Below, in pieces: positions 32,839 to 45,147 of a stretch of 64,000 bases of DNA; within the stretch, counting starts at the first letter, position 1; each line of letters starts with the position of its first letter. This DNA comes from Planctomycetaceae bacterium (GTDB taxonomy: Bacteria; Planctomycetota; Planctomycetia; Planctomycetales; Planctomycetaceae), in NCBI GenBank assembly GCA_017795105.1, contig CP051247.1, positions 3,430,001-3,494,000 on the forward strand, written 5' to 3'. The translations under genes and the position numbers were made by a program. The notes under the pieces are model-generated. The model did not search any database. It had not been told where the DNA came from and saw only the letters and a program-made list of their open reading frames with translations.

Positions 32839-34185
32839 TCAGCATTCCGACAGCAGCGTGAACGGATCGGACAGCAGAGCCGAAAGCTTCACGATGAAGC
32901 GGGCAGCATCGGCACCATTGATGACCCGGTGATCGTAGGACATGGACAGCGGCAGGATGAGCCGCTCTTCCAGTTCGCCGTCGATCAGCTTGAGTTCTTT
33001 CTGTCCGCGGGACATGCCCAGAATCGCCACTTCGGGATAGCTGACGATCGGCGTGAACGCCGTGCCGCCAATGCCCCCCAGGTTGGTGATCGTGAACGTG
33101 CCGCCCTTCATGTCGGCCATGGACAGCTTGCGATCGCGGGCCTTGATGGCCAGATCGGTGACTTCCAGAGCGATCTGCAGGAGCGACTTCTTATCGGCAT
33201 CGCGAACGACCGGGACCACGAGACCGTTCTCGGTGTCGACGGCGATTCCAATGTTGTAGTAATCCTTGTAGACGATCTCGTTCGTTTCGGGATCGAGGCT
33301 CGAATTGAACTTCGGGAAAGTCTTCAGAGCCGTGACCACAGCCTTCACGGCGATGGCGGTCATCGTCACCTTCGGGCCGTTCTTGCCGGTTCCCTGCAGG
33401 AACTGCTTGCGAGCCATTTCGATATCGGTGATGTCGGCCATGTCGTGCTGCGTGACGTGCGGAATCACGTTCCACGACATCGTCAGATGCTGAGCAGCCG
33501 TCTTCCCGATCTTGTTGAGTGCTTCACGGCGTGTGTTGCCGAACTCGCTGAAGTCGGGCAGCGGAGGAGCCGTCGCGGGGCCACCGCCACCACCGGAAGC
33601 CGCCGGCTGAGACAGACGTGCTTTCACGTAGTTCTGCACATCTTCCTGCGAAATGCGTCCGCCGGGGCCGCTTCCCTGAACCTGATACAGGTCGACGCCC
33701 AGATCGCGAGCAAGTCGACGTGTTGCCGGGCCAGCCGGGGCGGGTGGACGATCGCCGTCGGAAGCAGCCGAATCGCTCGTTTGGGGCGCTGTAGCCTGAG
33801 CCGGAGCGGGAGCCGGTTTTGACTCCTGTTTCGGGGCTTCTTCCTGCTTCGGTTCTTCTTTCTGGCTCTCTTCCTTTTTCTTTTCGGCCTTTGGCTCTTC
33901 TTTCTTCGGAGCCTCTTCCTTCTGGCCGGAGTCGCCGCCGCCTGAACCCGATTCGTCGATCGACAGCAGCACCGAGCCAATGGGCACCGAGTCGCCAGCG
34001 GAAACGTGGACCTTGGTCACGGTCCCTGCGTGCGGGCACTCGATTTCGGCCAGAGCCTTCTCGGTTTCAACTTCCGCGACGACTTGACCGGCTTTGATCG
34101 TATCGCCTTCTGACACGTGGATTTCGGCAATATCGGCCGACTCAACACCTTCAGAGACGGGAGGCAGTTTGAATTCAATAGACAT
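32839..34185 (-). CDS. aceF: Dihydrolipoamide acetyltransferase (pyruvate dehydrogenase E2)
   Basis: The 448-residue protein has one lipoyl domain (residues 1-76, lipoyl Lys in VETEKALAE), a linker rich in Lys, Glu, Ala and Pro (about 80-145), a peripheral-subunit-binding domain (ATRRLARDLGVDLYQVQG, then GPGGRISQEDV) and a catalytic domain ending in SYDHRVINGADAARF. The start at 34185 (MSIEFKLPPVSEG) is at the lipoyl domain; the frame runs 80 codons further upstream without homology. Most E2p proteins from gammaproteobacteria have two or three lipoyl domains; one is seen here. It heads the aceF-lpdA-pyrK cluster. Confidence 0.95.
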   Translation of the reverse strand: MSIEFKLPPVSEGVESADIAEIHVSEGDTIKAGQVVAEVETEKALAEIECPHAGTVTKVHVSAGDSVPIGSVLLSIDESGSGGGDSGQKEEAPKKEEPKAEKKKEESQKEEPKQEEAPKQESKPAPAPAQATAPQTSDSAASDGDRPPAPAGPATRRLARDLGVDLYQVQGSGPGGRISQEDVQNYVKARLSQPAASGGGGGPATAPPLPDFSEFGNTRREALNKIGKTAAQHLTMSWNVIPHVTQHDMADITDIEMARKQFLQGTGKNGPKVTMTAIAVKAVVTALKTFPKFNSSLDPETNEIVYKDYYNIGIAVDTENGLVVPVVRDADKKSLLQIALEVTDLAIKARDRKLSMADMKGGTFTITNLGGIGGTAFTPIVSYPEVAILGMSRGQKELKLIDGELEERLILPLSMSYDHRVINGADAARFIVKLSALLSDPFTLLSEC

Positions 34186-34504
34186 CCGGGTGGCTTTCTT
34201 CCGGGAGTTGTTCGTCGTTTCCAATATGAGAAGTATAGCCGCAAGATTTGCGACGAAAAGCGTGCTCGGAGCGGACAGCGAGTGGCCGGGAGCCAGGAGA
34301 AACTCGTCCTCCCGGCTCGGAAGAGCACCGGCTGAGTCGTTATCGGCAGGGCACGACCTTCTCGACAGGAAATCCCGCAGACGTCGGATTCGGAAAACTT
34401 TACCGGCTTCCGATGCCCCGAACAACCAGCGCCCATCGGGCGAATTATGAATCTGTGCTCAAAATTAACTGCATCGCGACCATCGGAAATGCACTCCAAA
34501 TAAA

Positions 34505-34534
34505 AAAGGCCGCCGAGTAGTATCGGCGGCCTTT
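34505..34534 (-). terminator. Strong terminator between aceE and aceF
   Basis: AAAGGCCGCCGA-N6-TCGGCGGCCTTT with six A on its left, read on the minus strand as a T-run. It is 15 nt after the aceE stop, so aceE is transcribed separately. The rest of the 363-nt aceE-aceF gap must contain the aceF promoter; I see no other structure there. Confidence 0.93.
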
Positions 34535-34548
34535 GATCTGTTTGCGGG

Positions 34549-37233
<2,685 letters not shown>

Positions 37234-37308
37234 AGGATTCAGTCGTCTGGACTTCGTGTATTGTTGGAGTCGGTGGATCACCTGCACCGCGGACGCAGGG
37301 ATAACGGG

Positions 37309-37407
37309 TTCAGCCCGGCTGAACGGAGTCCTCAGCTCAGCTCCACTGAACGATCTGCGTGAATCAGCCCACTGAACGGTGTTACGCGGTCAGCGAAGCT
37401 GAACGGT
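37309..37407 (-). promoter_or_regulatory. Array of four regularly spaced palindromes upstream of aceE
   Basis: Read toward aceE, the motif CCGTTCAGy-N3-GCTGA occurs four times with its conserved GTTCAG block starting at 37406, 37379, 37353 and 37326, i.e. steps of 27, 26 and 27 nt. The copy nearest aceE is the perfect palindrome TTCAGCC-C-GGCTGAA (37309-37323). The array ends 76 nt before the start codon. It could be a set of operators for a pyruvate- or redox-responsive regulator or, if transcribed, four consecutive RNA hairpins. Confidence 0.72.
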
Positions 37408-37416
37408 CCACGTCGG

Positions 37417-37422
37417 ATTGTA
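37417..37422 (-). promoter_or_regulatory. Possible -10 box of aceE
   Basis: TACAAT on the minus strand lies directly upstream of the palindrome array. No good -35 is seen, so the call is weak. If correct, transcription starts near 37410 and the whole array is in the leader. Confidence 0.35.
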
Positions 37423-37827
37423 GTCTATCGTCTCTCCCCGAGGGAGCGAAATACGAGTCTTGGATCGCCGGAATGGCGGTTGCGGACGCCGGGCGGACTC
37501 GGAAACAGTCCCCGGGCCCCGACATGTCCGGCTGATCATAGCATGACGCCATCGCTGGGGAATAGTCAGCGGCGATCGAACCCGTTTCGCCCCGACACTT
37601 CCCTCTTCGAGCCTCCCGGGGATCTGGAAGGACGGGGAAGACAGGGGGGATTTCGGGAACATTCCGGCTGAGATTGCCGATTGCCCGGCGGATTGGCAAC
37701 CTTCTGCGGCGGCGGCTTTAACGATTGGTCGAAAAAAAGAGAGAACGCCCGCTCCGAACCGACAAAGATTGTCCGTTTCGGCTCGTGGAATGATGATTCG
37801 TACATGTCCAGGGAAGGAGTCCGCTCA
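37423..37827. other. Intergenic region upstream of aceE and the BBP7 gene
   Basis: About 405 nt between divergent genes. The BBP7 frame is open for 49 codons before its start, without signal-peptide character. I see no other structure. Confidence 0.4.
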
Positions 37828-39141
37828 ATGCGGCGACTCGTCAAATCGTCTCTGCTCTCGCTTCTGGCAGCCGGATCGGTCGGATTCGGACCGGCCGAGC
37901 TTCTGTCCCGTGCATTTGCCAGCGATCCTCTTCCGGTTCATCAGGCCGAATGCACGACCAATTCCATGCTGCCGGGACAGGTCCATTCTTCGGTCATCAT
38001 GGGATGCGACGAGATCTGCTCCAATCCCTTTCTCTTCTTCGATGCCGACTATCTCTTCTGGTCGCGTGATTCCGGCCTCGCCGTGAATCCGCTGATCGCC
38101 GGCCCCGAATCGATCACCGTGAACGGAATGGGTAGCAACTTCGAAGGGGGCGTGCGACTGCGAGGGGCGATCGCGTTCGAGCATTTCGAACTCGGAGCAG
38201 CCTGGTCGCAGGTCGATAACTGGGGAGAACGGGCCACCGGACAGCTCACCAACGGCGTCGCCTTCGATACCGGCGGCTCCTTCGCTGGAGCCAATACGAT
38301 CAACAATGGAACGGCTTTCAGCTCCCTTTTCGCGGCTGCTGAGTTCGCCGCCGGCCCCGACGAAACACTCGAAGACGAAGGACTCGCACCCGTCGTCGGC
38401 TTTCCGGATGCTGCACCGACTTATGTCACGGAGTACCGCAGCGACTTTCAAGACTTCGAACTCGTGGGCAAGTTTGCTCACGTCTACTCGCGACTGAAGT
38501 TCGGTATCGGGTACCGCCACGTCGGTCTCGATGAAATGACGTACGCTTCGCTCAGCGGGACATTCCGGGCGATCGATACCGGTGCCGGTGCGAATGGCGG
38601 TCTGTCGCATGCCGCTCTGACCAATGCGAACGGCGGCAACCTCGTACTCATCTCGGGAGCAGCCGACGGCTTCGACGATGAAACCGCCCTGCTCGGCCCG
38701 GCTGGTCCCGATGTCCTTCTGCTTCAGGAGCAGACCGACACCGAGAACACGCTCAATGGGGTGCAGTTCTCGCTCGATTTTCTGCTCATGCAGTCAGAGC
38801 GTTTCCTGCTCGATGGCGTCCTGAAAGCCGGGGCTTACCACAACAGTGCCAGCGGAACGTTCACGGAAACCTATTCCGCTCTCGCCAACGATAACTCTGT
38901 CTACGGACGAGTGCTGCGGGATGAAAGCAGCTCAACGGCCTTCGTCGGCCAGATCGGCCTCGGCGGAATGTATCGGCTGACCGATCACGTGCGTCTGCGA
39001 GGCGGCTGGGATGTGATCTTCCTGTCCGGCGTTGCCCTCGCTCCCGAGCAGTTCGCTCAGGTCAACGGAACGTACGCGGTCAATAACGATGGAACCGTGG
39101 TGATCAACGGAGGCCACATCGGCCTCGAAATGGTTTACTGA
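37828..39141 (+). CDS. BBP7-family outer-membrane beta-barrel protein
   Basis: The 437-residue protein has an N-terminal signal peptide (MRRLVKSSLLSLLAAGSVGF and on to about residue 30), then a segment FLFFDADYLFWSRDSGLAVNPL near residue 70 that is typical of the planctomycete BBP7 barrels, followed by many alternating amphipathic strands (RLRGAIAFEHFELGAAW, FELVGKFAHVYSRLKFGIGY, RLRGGWDVIFLSGVAL) and a terminal aromatic residue, as for outer-membrane barrels. GGAAGGAG lies 8 nt before the ATG at 37828, deciding against earlier starts. Function is unknown; it may be a porin-like surface protein. Confidence 0.8.
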   Translation: MRRLVKSSLLSLLAAGSVGFGPAELLSRAFASDPLPVHQAECTTNSMLPGQVHSSVIMGCDEICSNPFLFFDADYLFWSRDSGLAVNPLIAGPESITVNGMGSNFEGGVRLRGAIAFEHFELGAAWSQVDNWGERATGQLTNGVAFDTGGSFAGANTINNGTAFSSLFAAAEFAAGPDETLEDEGLAPVVGFPDAAPTYVTEYRSDFQDFELVGKFAHVYSRLKFGIGYRHVGLDEMTYASLSGTFRAIDTGAGANGGLSHAALTNANGGNLVLISGAADGFDDETALLGPAGPDVLLLQEQTDTENTLNGVQFSLDFLLMQSERFLLDGVLKAGAYHNSASGTFTETYSALANDNSVYGRVLRDESSSTAFVGQIGLGGMYRLTDHVRLRGGWDVIFLSGVALAPEQFAQVNGTYAVNNDGTVVINGGHIGLEMVY

Positions 39142-39166
39142 TTCCTGCAGATCAGTCGACCAGCGA

Positions 39167-39205
39167 AAAAGCCCTCTGCCGAATTTCGACAGAGGGCTTT
39201 TCTAT
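39167..39205. terminator. Bidirectional terminator
   Basis: AAAAGCCCTCTG and CAGAGGGCTTTT form a 12-bp stem with an 11-nt loop, A-rich on one side and T-rich on the other. It separates the convergent BBP7 and giant surface-protein genes. Confidence 0.93.
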
Positions 39206-39267
39206 TTCTCAGAGCGACCAGAGCGGCTCGGAAGTGTTCCAGTCAACCGCTGTGGTTCTCTTTTCAC

Positions 39268-42200
39268 TTACACATTCTGGAGCAGATCCAGCAGGCTGGC
39301 ATCGCCGAAGGCCTGGAACTCGTCCGCCGAGGAAGACGGAGCAGCCGGGCCGCCCTGGGCCATCGCCGGAGCGACAAAGCCACCGACCAGGAAGTGCGAC
39401 CAGTTGGCGGTTGAGCTGAACATGACCGTGCGACGGGTGTTGAAGTTGTTCACACCCGCGATGCCAACATTCCAATATCCAGCTTCTGGGCCATTGGTGC
39501 TGAAGCCGACCAGATCGTCACGGCCATCTCCATTGATGTCATAGACGTCCATGTGACGCAGGCCGCCGGTCGCGAAGCTCCACGTGGCCCACTTCGAGAT
39601 GTTGAAGCCGCTGCTGGTCGCATTGGCGGCGTTCACCCACCAGTGCTGACCATTGAACAACCCGGCGATGTCGGTCTTGCCGTCGCCGTTGAAGTCCCCG
39701 GAGACGATCTCATCGACAGTGCCGTTGATCGTCCAGGTTCCCCAGACACGGTTCACGAACTTCTGAGCCGGAGCGGAACGGCCGACCCACCAGTTGTACC
39801 GGTTGGCGATTGGCGTGCCGAACAGACCAGCGATGTCGGTTTTGCCGTCACCGGTGAAGTCACCGACCTGGACGTCCAGGAGGCCGTTGTCGACATTCCA
39901 CGTTGTCCATTTCTGGGCATTGAAGCTCGAGCCGTTTGAACGGTACGTCCACCAGCTGCCAAGACTGGTCATGATGCCGAGGTCATCGATGCCGTTTCCG
40001 TCGAAGTCACCGACGGCGACTTCCCCGACATCGTCGTAGTCATACCAGGCACCGAAGACAGAGGCAGCGAAGCCATTCCCGGTCGACTGAGCGACCCAGA
40101 TGTTGGCCGTCCCCATGGCGGTTTCGAACAGTGCGGCCAGGTCGTCCCTGCCGTCGCCATTGAAGTCGCCAACCTGGATGTCCTTGATGTCGTTGGTCCG
40201 CCAGGTGGTCCACGTTTCGTAGGTGAAGTTGCCTCGTCCGTCAGACAGACCGACCTGCCAGTCGCCATTGTTCAACCAGCCAGCGACATCCTGCAGGCCA
40301 TCGCCGTTGAAGTCGCCTTGGACGAATTCACGAACCGAGCTGACCGGCCAGCGAGCCCAGTGCTCGGCGGTCCATGTTCCGGTGACATCGCTGCCCACCC
40401 AGATGTTTCCGTTGACAAACCCGGTGATGCCGGCTTTGGCCTGCGGAGCCGTCGTGGTTTCGAAGTCGACCTTCACGTTCTTGCCGTTCACAACGACCGT
40501 CGCTTGGACGTAGGTCTCATCCGAGTCGTGGGTGCCACTCCAGTAGCTCACGTTGTAGGTGCCGTTCGGAACCCGCAGCGAGTAGCCGCCCGAAGTGCTC
40601 AGGTCACGTTCGTAAACCTGATTCGTGGCGACATTGACCGCCCGAATGAACCCGGTGCTGATCTGCTCGCCCAGCGAGTAGAAGCCGTCGTCGGTTGCCG
40701 ACTGATCGTTGGCATCGCGATAAACCACACCCGTGATGTACGGGCCCGAGGCGTTATCAACGCCGAGGAGCTCGGTCAGCATCAGGACATCATTGGTCTG
40801 CCCCTGACCGTTCGTGAACGCACCCTGCTCAACGCCGATTCCCGCTTCGCGGTAGCGAGCGTCGAGGATATGGCTGCGGCTCACCGTGTTGCTCAGCAGT
40901 CGACGATGCAGATCGTTGATCAGCTGCGTTCGCTGAGCGTTCGTCAGCATGCCGCCACCGGTCAGGACGTAGTCGATGTTCTCGGCGATAATCGAGGCAT
41001 CGAACCCTTCTTCGAAGGCACGTTCGTCGAAGTTCTCATCGTTCTGATCGATGTGCGAGAAGAAGTCGTGAACAATCATGTTCGTCGAGTGTTGCAGCGA
41101 CGCATTGTTCAGGAACTGATTCGGAGCCAGCGGCTGCAGCGATCCCGGCGGGATCTGCGACATCTGGTTGATCACCGACTGTGGCAGTCCCAGGCGACGC
41201 GCTTCGGCACCCGGATCGCGACGGGCCCGGTTGATGAGTTCCAGGACCAGCTGATCCATGGGGCTCATCTCGATCGGTCCGTCGAACTCATTCAGGCGAA
41301 TCGTGACGGTAGCCGTGTCGGTCAACATGCCGTTGCCATCGTCCTGAACCTGAACCTGCAGCGTGAAGACCGGGTTCCGGCTGAAGTCGATCACGGCCGA
41401 GTCAGCCACGGTGATCACACCGGTGTTGGGATCAAGAGCGAAGCCAGCCAGGGCGTTTCCGCTCAGAATCGTGTAGGTCAGCGTCTGCGGCGGAGCTTCG
41501 CCATCGGTCGCAACCAGCGTTCCGACGACCGTTCCGTCATCGACATGCTCATCGAGAGTGAAGGTCACGTCGTTGAGGACCGGAGCCGTATTCGGGCGGA
41601 AGATGCCAATCGTAATCACAGCCGTGTCCGAGAGCGGGCCCGCACTGTCGTCGGTCACGCGAACGTTTACCGTCTGCGGGCTGTTACCCTCGACCAGGGC
41701 CGTGTTGTCGGCAACTGTGATCTCTCCAGTGTTCGGATCGATCGTGAACATGCCGGCCGTCGTCTGAGAATCGATCGAGTAGGTCAGCGTGTCTTCGTCG
41801 TCGACGTCAACAGCGACCACGGTCCCGACCGAGGTTCCGTTCGCGGAGTTCTCAAGAACCTGGAACGTCTGATCGTTGACCAGCGGCGGGTTGTCGAGGT
41901 TGTTCAGATTGACCGTGATAATCGCCGTGTCGAACAGCGAAGGCTGTGCGGCATCAGCGGCCCGAACGATCAGCTGGAACTGAGGATTGTCATCCCAGTC
42001 GAGAGCCAGCTGGTTGGCGACGGTAATCACACCCGACTGCTGGTTGATCACGAATGCTCCGCCCGTGTTGCCACCGGTGATGGAGTAGGCGACCTGCTGA
42101 CCCTGACTGACCGAGGCCGGCGTGATCGTCGTGACAACCGTGCCGTTTGCCGAGAACTCATTCAGGCTGACAGTCTTGTCCTGAATATTCGGCGGTTCCG

Positions 42201-45147
42201 GTTCGATGTCGTTCAGATTGATCGTCACCGTTTCGGTGTCCGAGAACGACGGGTTGCCGCTGTCGCTCACGCGAACGGTCAGCACGAACGTCGGGTTGGT
42301 CTCGAAGTCGAGCACATTGTTCGTCGCCACGGTGATTTCACCGGTTGCGGCGTTAATGGCGAACGTGCCTCCGATGTTACCGCCGAGCAGAGCATACGTG
42401 TAAGTCTGCCCGACATCGCTGTCGGTAATCGCCACGGTGCCGACCGAGGTGTTGCTCGGAGCGTTTTCGTCGACCGAGAAGACCTGATTGGCCGTGATGG
42501 TGACCGGCTCGCTGATGTTACGAACGTTGACCGTCACGAGAGCTTCGTCAAACAGCGACGAGTTCGAAGAATCGGCCACGCGGACCCGCAGTGTGTACGA
42601 GGTTCGCGTTTCGAAGTCGAGGTTCCCACTCGCCGCAACCGTCAGAGCACCCGTGTTCTGGTTGATCGCAAACGTATTGCCAATGTTTCCAGACTGGATG
42701 GTGTAAACCAGCGGCTGGGTCGAATCCTGACCGCGAGTCGCGATTACATTGCCGACCAGGCTGCCATTCGCCGTGTTCTCGTTGACCTGGAACGTCTGAT
42801 CGTTGACATTCGGCGTGCCTTCAATGATGTTCGTCAGATTGATCTGGACGCTGGCATCGTCGAAGGAGTGAGACGGATCCGGATTGCCCTGGTCTTCAGC
42901 CCGCATTGTCAGATTGAAGGTCGGGGTCTGCTCAAAATCGAGGAACATCTGCGGATCGACACCGGACAGGTCGGTGTTCCGATTAAAGCCGTTCAGCTTG
43001 TAATCGTTGCTGATGTTGTCGGCGACAAAGAGGTCCCCGGTGCTCGTGTCGAGTCGGAAGATTCCCTGGAACGTCAGCGTGTCGCCGAGTTGCAGAGCGT
43101 CTGGCACGAGTGCCTGGAATTTCGCCCGATTGCCCGACGTAATCAGAATCACGGCCTGATTGCCATCGGTGATCGAGTAGACCAGATCCGAGGTGAAGAC
43201 GTCGACGTCTGACGCACTCGCTGTTCCGACATAGGTCCCGGTCGGGCTGTTCTCCTGAAGAGTGAGCGTCTTGCTCGGATAGGTCGTCGCTTCGTTGAGA
43301 TCGTTGACGTTGATCGTCACGGTCGTTCGTGTCGACTGCGAGTTAATTCCGACGTCGGTCACGGTCACGCCCAACGTGAAGGTCGTCATCGCCTCGTAGT
43401 TGATCGCCGACGGATTGTTGACGCGGATTTCTGCCGTCTTGGCCAGTCCGGTGACCGGATCGACCTGCGGCACGATCGTGAAGGCGTTGTTGGGGTTCGT
43501 CGCCGGATCGATCGAGAACGTATAGAACTGATCGCGGTCGTAAGTCCCGGTTACCACATTCGGGGCCGATTCGATGTAACCGGGGTCAGGGCGGACGATG
43601 CCGACAACTCGGTTATTGATGTTGTTCGACGGCGTGCTTTCGTCGATCGACAGTTCCAGTTCCGGAACAATCGGAGCGAATTCGCTCACATCAGACAGAC
43701 CGATGTAGATGTAGGTATCGCGAGACCGCAGGTTGACCCGGCCGTCGAACGGGGGATCACTCAGGTCGCGGTAATCGGTCACACGCACCTGCAACGGCAG
43801 GTACCAGTCATCGGTCACATCGTCTTCGATGTAGCGATAGAAGTCATAGAAGTAATACTGGTCGGCAGAGGGGTCGCCGTTTCCGCCCGGATTCTCGTAG
43901 TTCAGGAACTTGCGGAGAGCGGCCTGAGCGACGGACAGGTTTGGATCGATCTGCGGGTTGATGCTGATCTGTCCGGTGTTCTGGCTGATCACGAACAGGT
44001 CCGGATCGTTGATGTCGTAGCCGTTCTCGTTGACATCGACCTTCGGGCTGTTGACGATCTCGTACAGCTGCAGCGGATCGTCTTTCACGGCATTGTTCTG
44101 CTGAGTTCGCGGGCTGTTATCTTCATCGTAGACAATCAGGTCGCCAACGAAGTCACCCTGCCGAATGTGCTCCGAGATGTAGAAGACGTTCACACTGTCA
44201 TCGAAGTCGACTGGAATGAACGGAGCATCGTTGATGTCCCGCAGGTTGACAGTGATCGTGATCGAGTCGATCTCATTGTTACCGGAGATCGCTCGCGGAG
44301 TAACGCTGAGAGACGACTGATTCTCAAAGTTGAAGTCCCCGCCGTCATCCGAATCCGTGCCGAGGAACATGTCGCCGTCGACGTCGAACCAGTTGGCCAG
44401 GTCGTCAGTGTCATCGTAGGCAGCGTGAATGAAGTCTTCGGGGGCGGCCAGCCCGGTGTAGAAGCTGTAACCACCGCCGTCACCACCGTAATCGTAATGA
44501 TCGTTCACGATCAGAGCGGCTTCGTCGGTACCGAGCGAGCCGATCGACCAGATGTAGCGATTAGTATTGAAGTCGAATCCGGAGATGTACGCGTAATCGT
44601 CGTCATTCGCCCGGTTACCTTCCTGAATGATGCGGAAGGCTCGGGAAGAGTCTCCATCGTGCGTCGGGTTGTTCCCGTTCGGGAGATCCCAGCGGATCGC
44701 GTCCCCATCGTCATCCCGTGCGTTCAGAAACGTCAGAGGAACCGGGTAGTTGCGGTAGAGACCGGTATTCGGATCTTCCAGAATCACGCCCGCGTAAATC
44801 GGGTCGGCGTCGTAATACGCCAGCTGACCGTTCTGCGGATAGGTGTTAGTGCCGAAATCGACATCCGGGTTGTAAAGCGGATGGCGCCAGGCATCTTCTT
44901 CGATCGTGATCGAGAAGTTATTCCCCCCGTTGGTCGTAATGACCGGGGCCGCGAGCAGCGTGCGGCCTTCGAGGACTTCGCTGGCGGGGGCCGTGTCCCG
45001 CTTGGTGCCGCGACGGCGGGTCAGCGGGCGGCGAGCCAGTTGTTGGACGGGCGAGCGGCGGGTGCCCCGCGCCTTTGTGGCGGGAAGCGATTGGGAGAAC
45101 GATCGAACGTACCAGTTATTGAGCAGATGACGCCAGTTCGGTCGCAT
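39268..45147 (-). CDS. Giant surface protein: LEPRxLL-like motif, cadherin-like repeats, CAP domain, FG-GAP repeats
   Basis: The 1959-residue protein begins with a basic region and the motif EVLEGRTLLAA at about residues 57-67, a variant of the planctomycete LEPRxLL sorting motif. About eight cadherin-like domains follow (up to about 1285), recognisable by QTFQVNENxxNGxxVG starts and DFETxPxFxLxVRVxD middles. A CAP/SCP domain at about 1292-1460 (LVLELINRARRDPGAEARR, AENIDYVL, SHILDARYREAGIGVE) comes next, then an SdrD/prealbumin-like domain (about 1475-1560), and six FG-GAP repeats (DFNGDGxxDxAGL) from about 1600 to 1930. It is probably secreted, calcium-dependent and adhesive (inference). 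It is a single transcription unit with a terminator after it. Confidence 0.9.
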   Translation of the reverse strand: MRPNWRHLLNNWYVRSFSQSLPATKARGTRRSPVQQLARRPLTRRRGTKRDTAPASEVLEGRTLLAAPVITTNGGNNFSITIEEDAWRHPLYNPDVDFGTNTYPQNGQLAYYDADPIYAGVILEDPNTGLYRNYPVPLTFLNARDDDGDAIRWDLPNGNNPTHDGDSSRAFRIIQEGNRANDDDYAYISGFDFNTNRYIWSIGSLGTDEAALIVNDHYDYGGDGGGYSFYTGLAAPEDFIHAAYDDTDDLANWFDVDGDMFLGTDSDDGGDFNFENQSSLSVTPRAISGNNEIDSITITVNLRDINDAPFIPVDFDDSVNVFYISEHIRQGDFVGDLIVYDEDNSPRTQQNNAVKDDPLQLYEIVNSPKVDVNENGYDINDPDLFVISQNTGQISINPQIDPNLSVAQAALRKFLNYENPGGNGDPSADQYYFYDFYRYIEDDVTDDWYLPLQVRVTDYRDLSDPPFDGRVNLRSRDTYIYIGLSDVSEFAPIVPELELSIDESTPSNNINNRVVGIVRPDPGYIESAPNVVTGTYDRDQFYTFSIDPATNPNNAFTIVPQVDPVTGLAKTAEIRVNNPSAINYEAMTTFTLGVTVTDVGINSQSTRTTVTINVNDLNEATTYPSKTLTLQENSPTGTYVGTASASDVDVFTSDLVYSITDGNQAVILITSGNRAKFQALVPDALQLGDTLTFQGIFRLDTSTGDLFVADNISNDYKLNGFNRNTDLSGVDPQMFLDFEQTPTFNLTMRAEDQGNPDPSHSFDDASVQINLTNIIEGTPNVNDQTFQVNENTANGSLVGNVIATRGQDSTQPLVYTIQSGNIGNTFAINQNTGALTVAASGNLDFETRTSYTLRVRVADSSNSSLFDEALVTVNVRNISEPVTITANQVFSVDENAPSNTSVGTVAITDSDVGQTYTYALLGGNIGGTFAINAATGEITVATNNVLDFETNPTFVLTVRVSDSGNPSFSDTETVTINLNDIEPEPPNIQDKTVSLNEFSANGTVVTTITPASVSQGQQVAYSITGGNTGGAFVINQQSGVITVANQLALDWDDNPQFQLIVRAADAAQPSLFDTAIITVNLNNLDNPPLVNDQTFQVLENSANGTSVGTVVAVDVDDEDTLTYSIDSQTTAGMFTIDPNTGEITVADNTALVEGNSPQTVNVRVTDDSAGPLSDTAVITIGIFRPNTAPVLNDVTFTLDEHVDDGTVVGTLVATDGEAPPQTLTYTILSGNALAGFALDPNTGVITVADSAVIDFSRNPVFTLQVQVQDDGNGMLTDTATVTIRLNEFDGPIEMSPMDQLVLELINRARRDPGAEARRLGLPQSVINQMSQIPPGSLQPLAPNQFLNNASLQHSTNMIVHDFFSHIDQNDENFDERAFEEGFDASIIAENIDYVLTGGGMLTNAQRTQLINDLHRRLLSNTVSRSHILDARYREAGIGVEQGAFTNGQGQTNDVLMLTELLGVDNASGPYITGVVYRDANDQSATDDGFYSLGEQISTGFIRAVNVATNQVYERDLSTSGGYSLRVPNGTYNVSYWSGTHDSDETYVQATVVVNGKNVKVDFETTTAPQAKAGITGFVNGNIWVGSDVTGTWTAEHWARWPVSSVREFVQGDFNGDGLQDVAGWLNNGDWQVGLSDGRGNFTYETWTTWRTNDIKDIQVGDFNGDGRDDLAALFETAMGTANIWVAQSTGNGFAASVFGAWYDYDDVGEVAVGDFDGNGIDDLGIMTSLGSWWTYRSNGSSFNAQKWTTWNVDNGLLDVQVGDFTGDGKTDIAGLFGTPIANRYNWWVGRSAPAQKFVNRVWGTWTINGTVDEIVSGDFNGDGKTDIAGLFNGQHWWVNAANATSSGFNISKWATWSFATGGLRHMDVYDINGDGRDDLVGFSTNGPEAGYWNVGIAGVNNFNTRRTVMFSSTANWSHFLVGGFVAPAMAQGGPAAPSSSADEFQAFGDASLLDLLQNV

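Noticed and set aside
32839..32900. Asn instead of Asp in the E2 catalytic motif (DHRVING)
   Set aside because: I considered loss of activity, but active E2p enzymes such as that of Azotobacter vinelandii have Asn at this place.
34505..34534. Riboswitch between aceE and aceF
   Set aside because: The hairpin has a plain terminator shape with a T-run and sits directly behind a stop codon; no conserved aptamer is seen.
40318..43212. A 964-codon open frame antisense to the giant surface-protein gene
   Set aside because: Long antisense frames arise from GC-rich codon bias and repetitive coding sequence. The sense strand has clear domains; the antisense translation has none.
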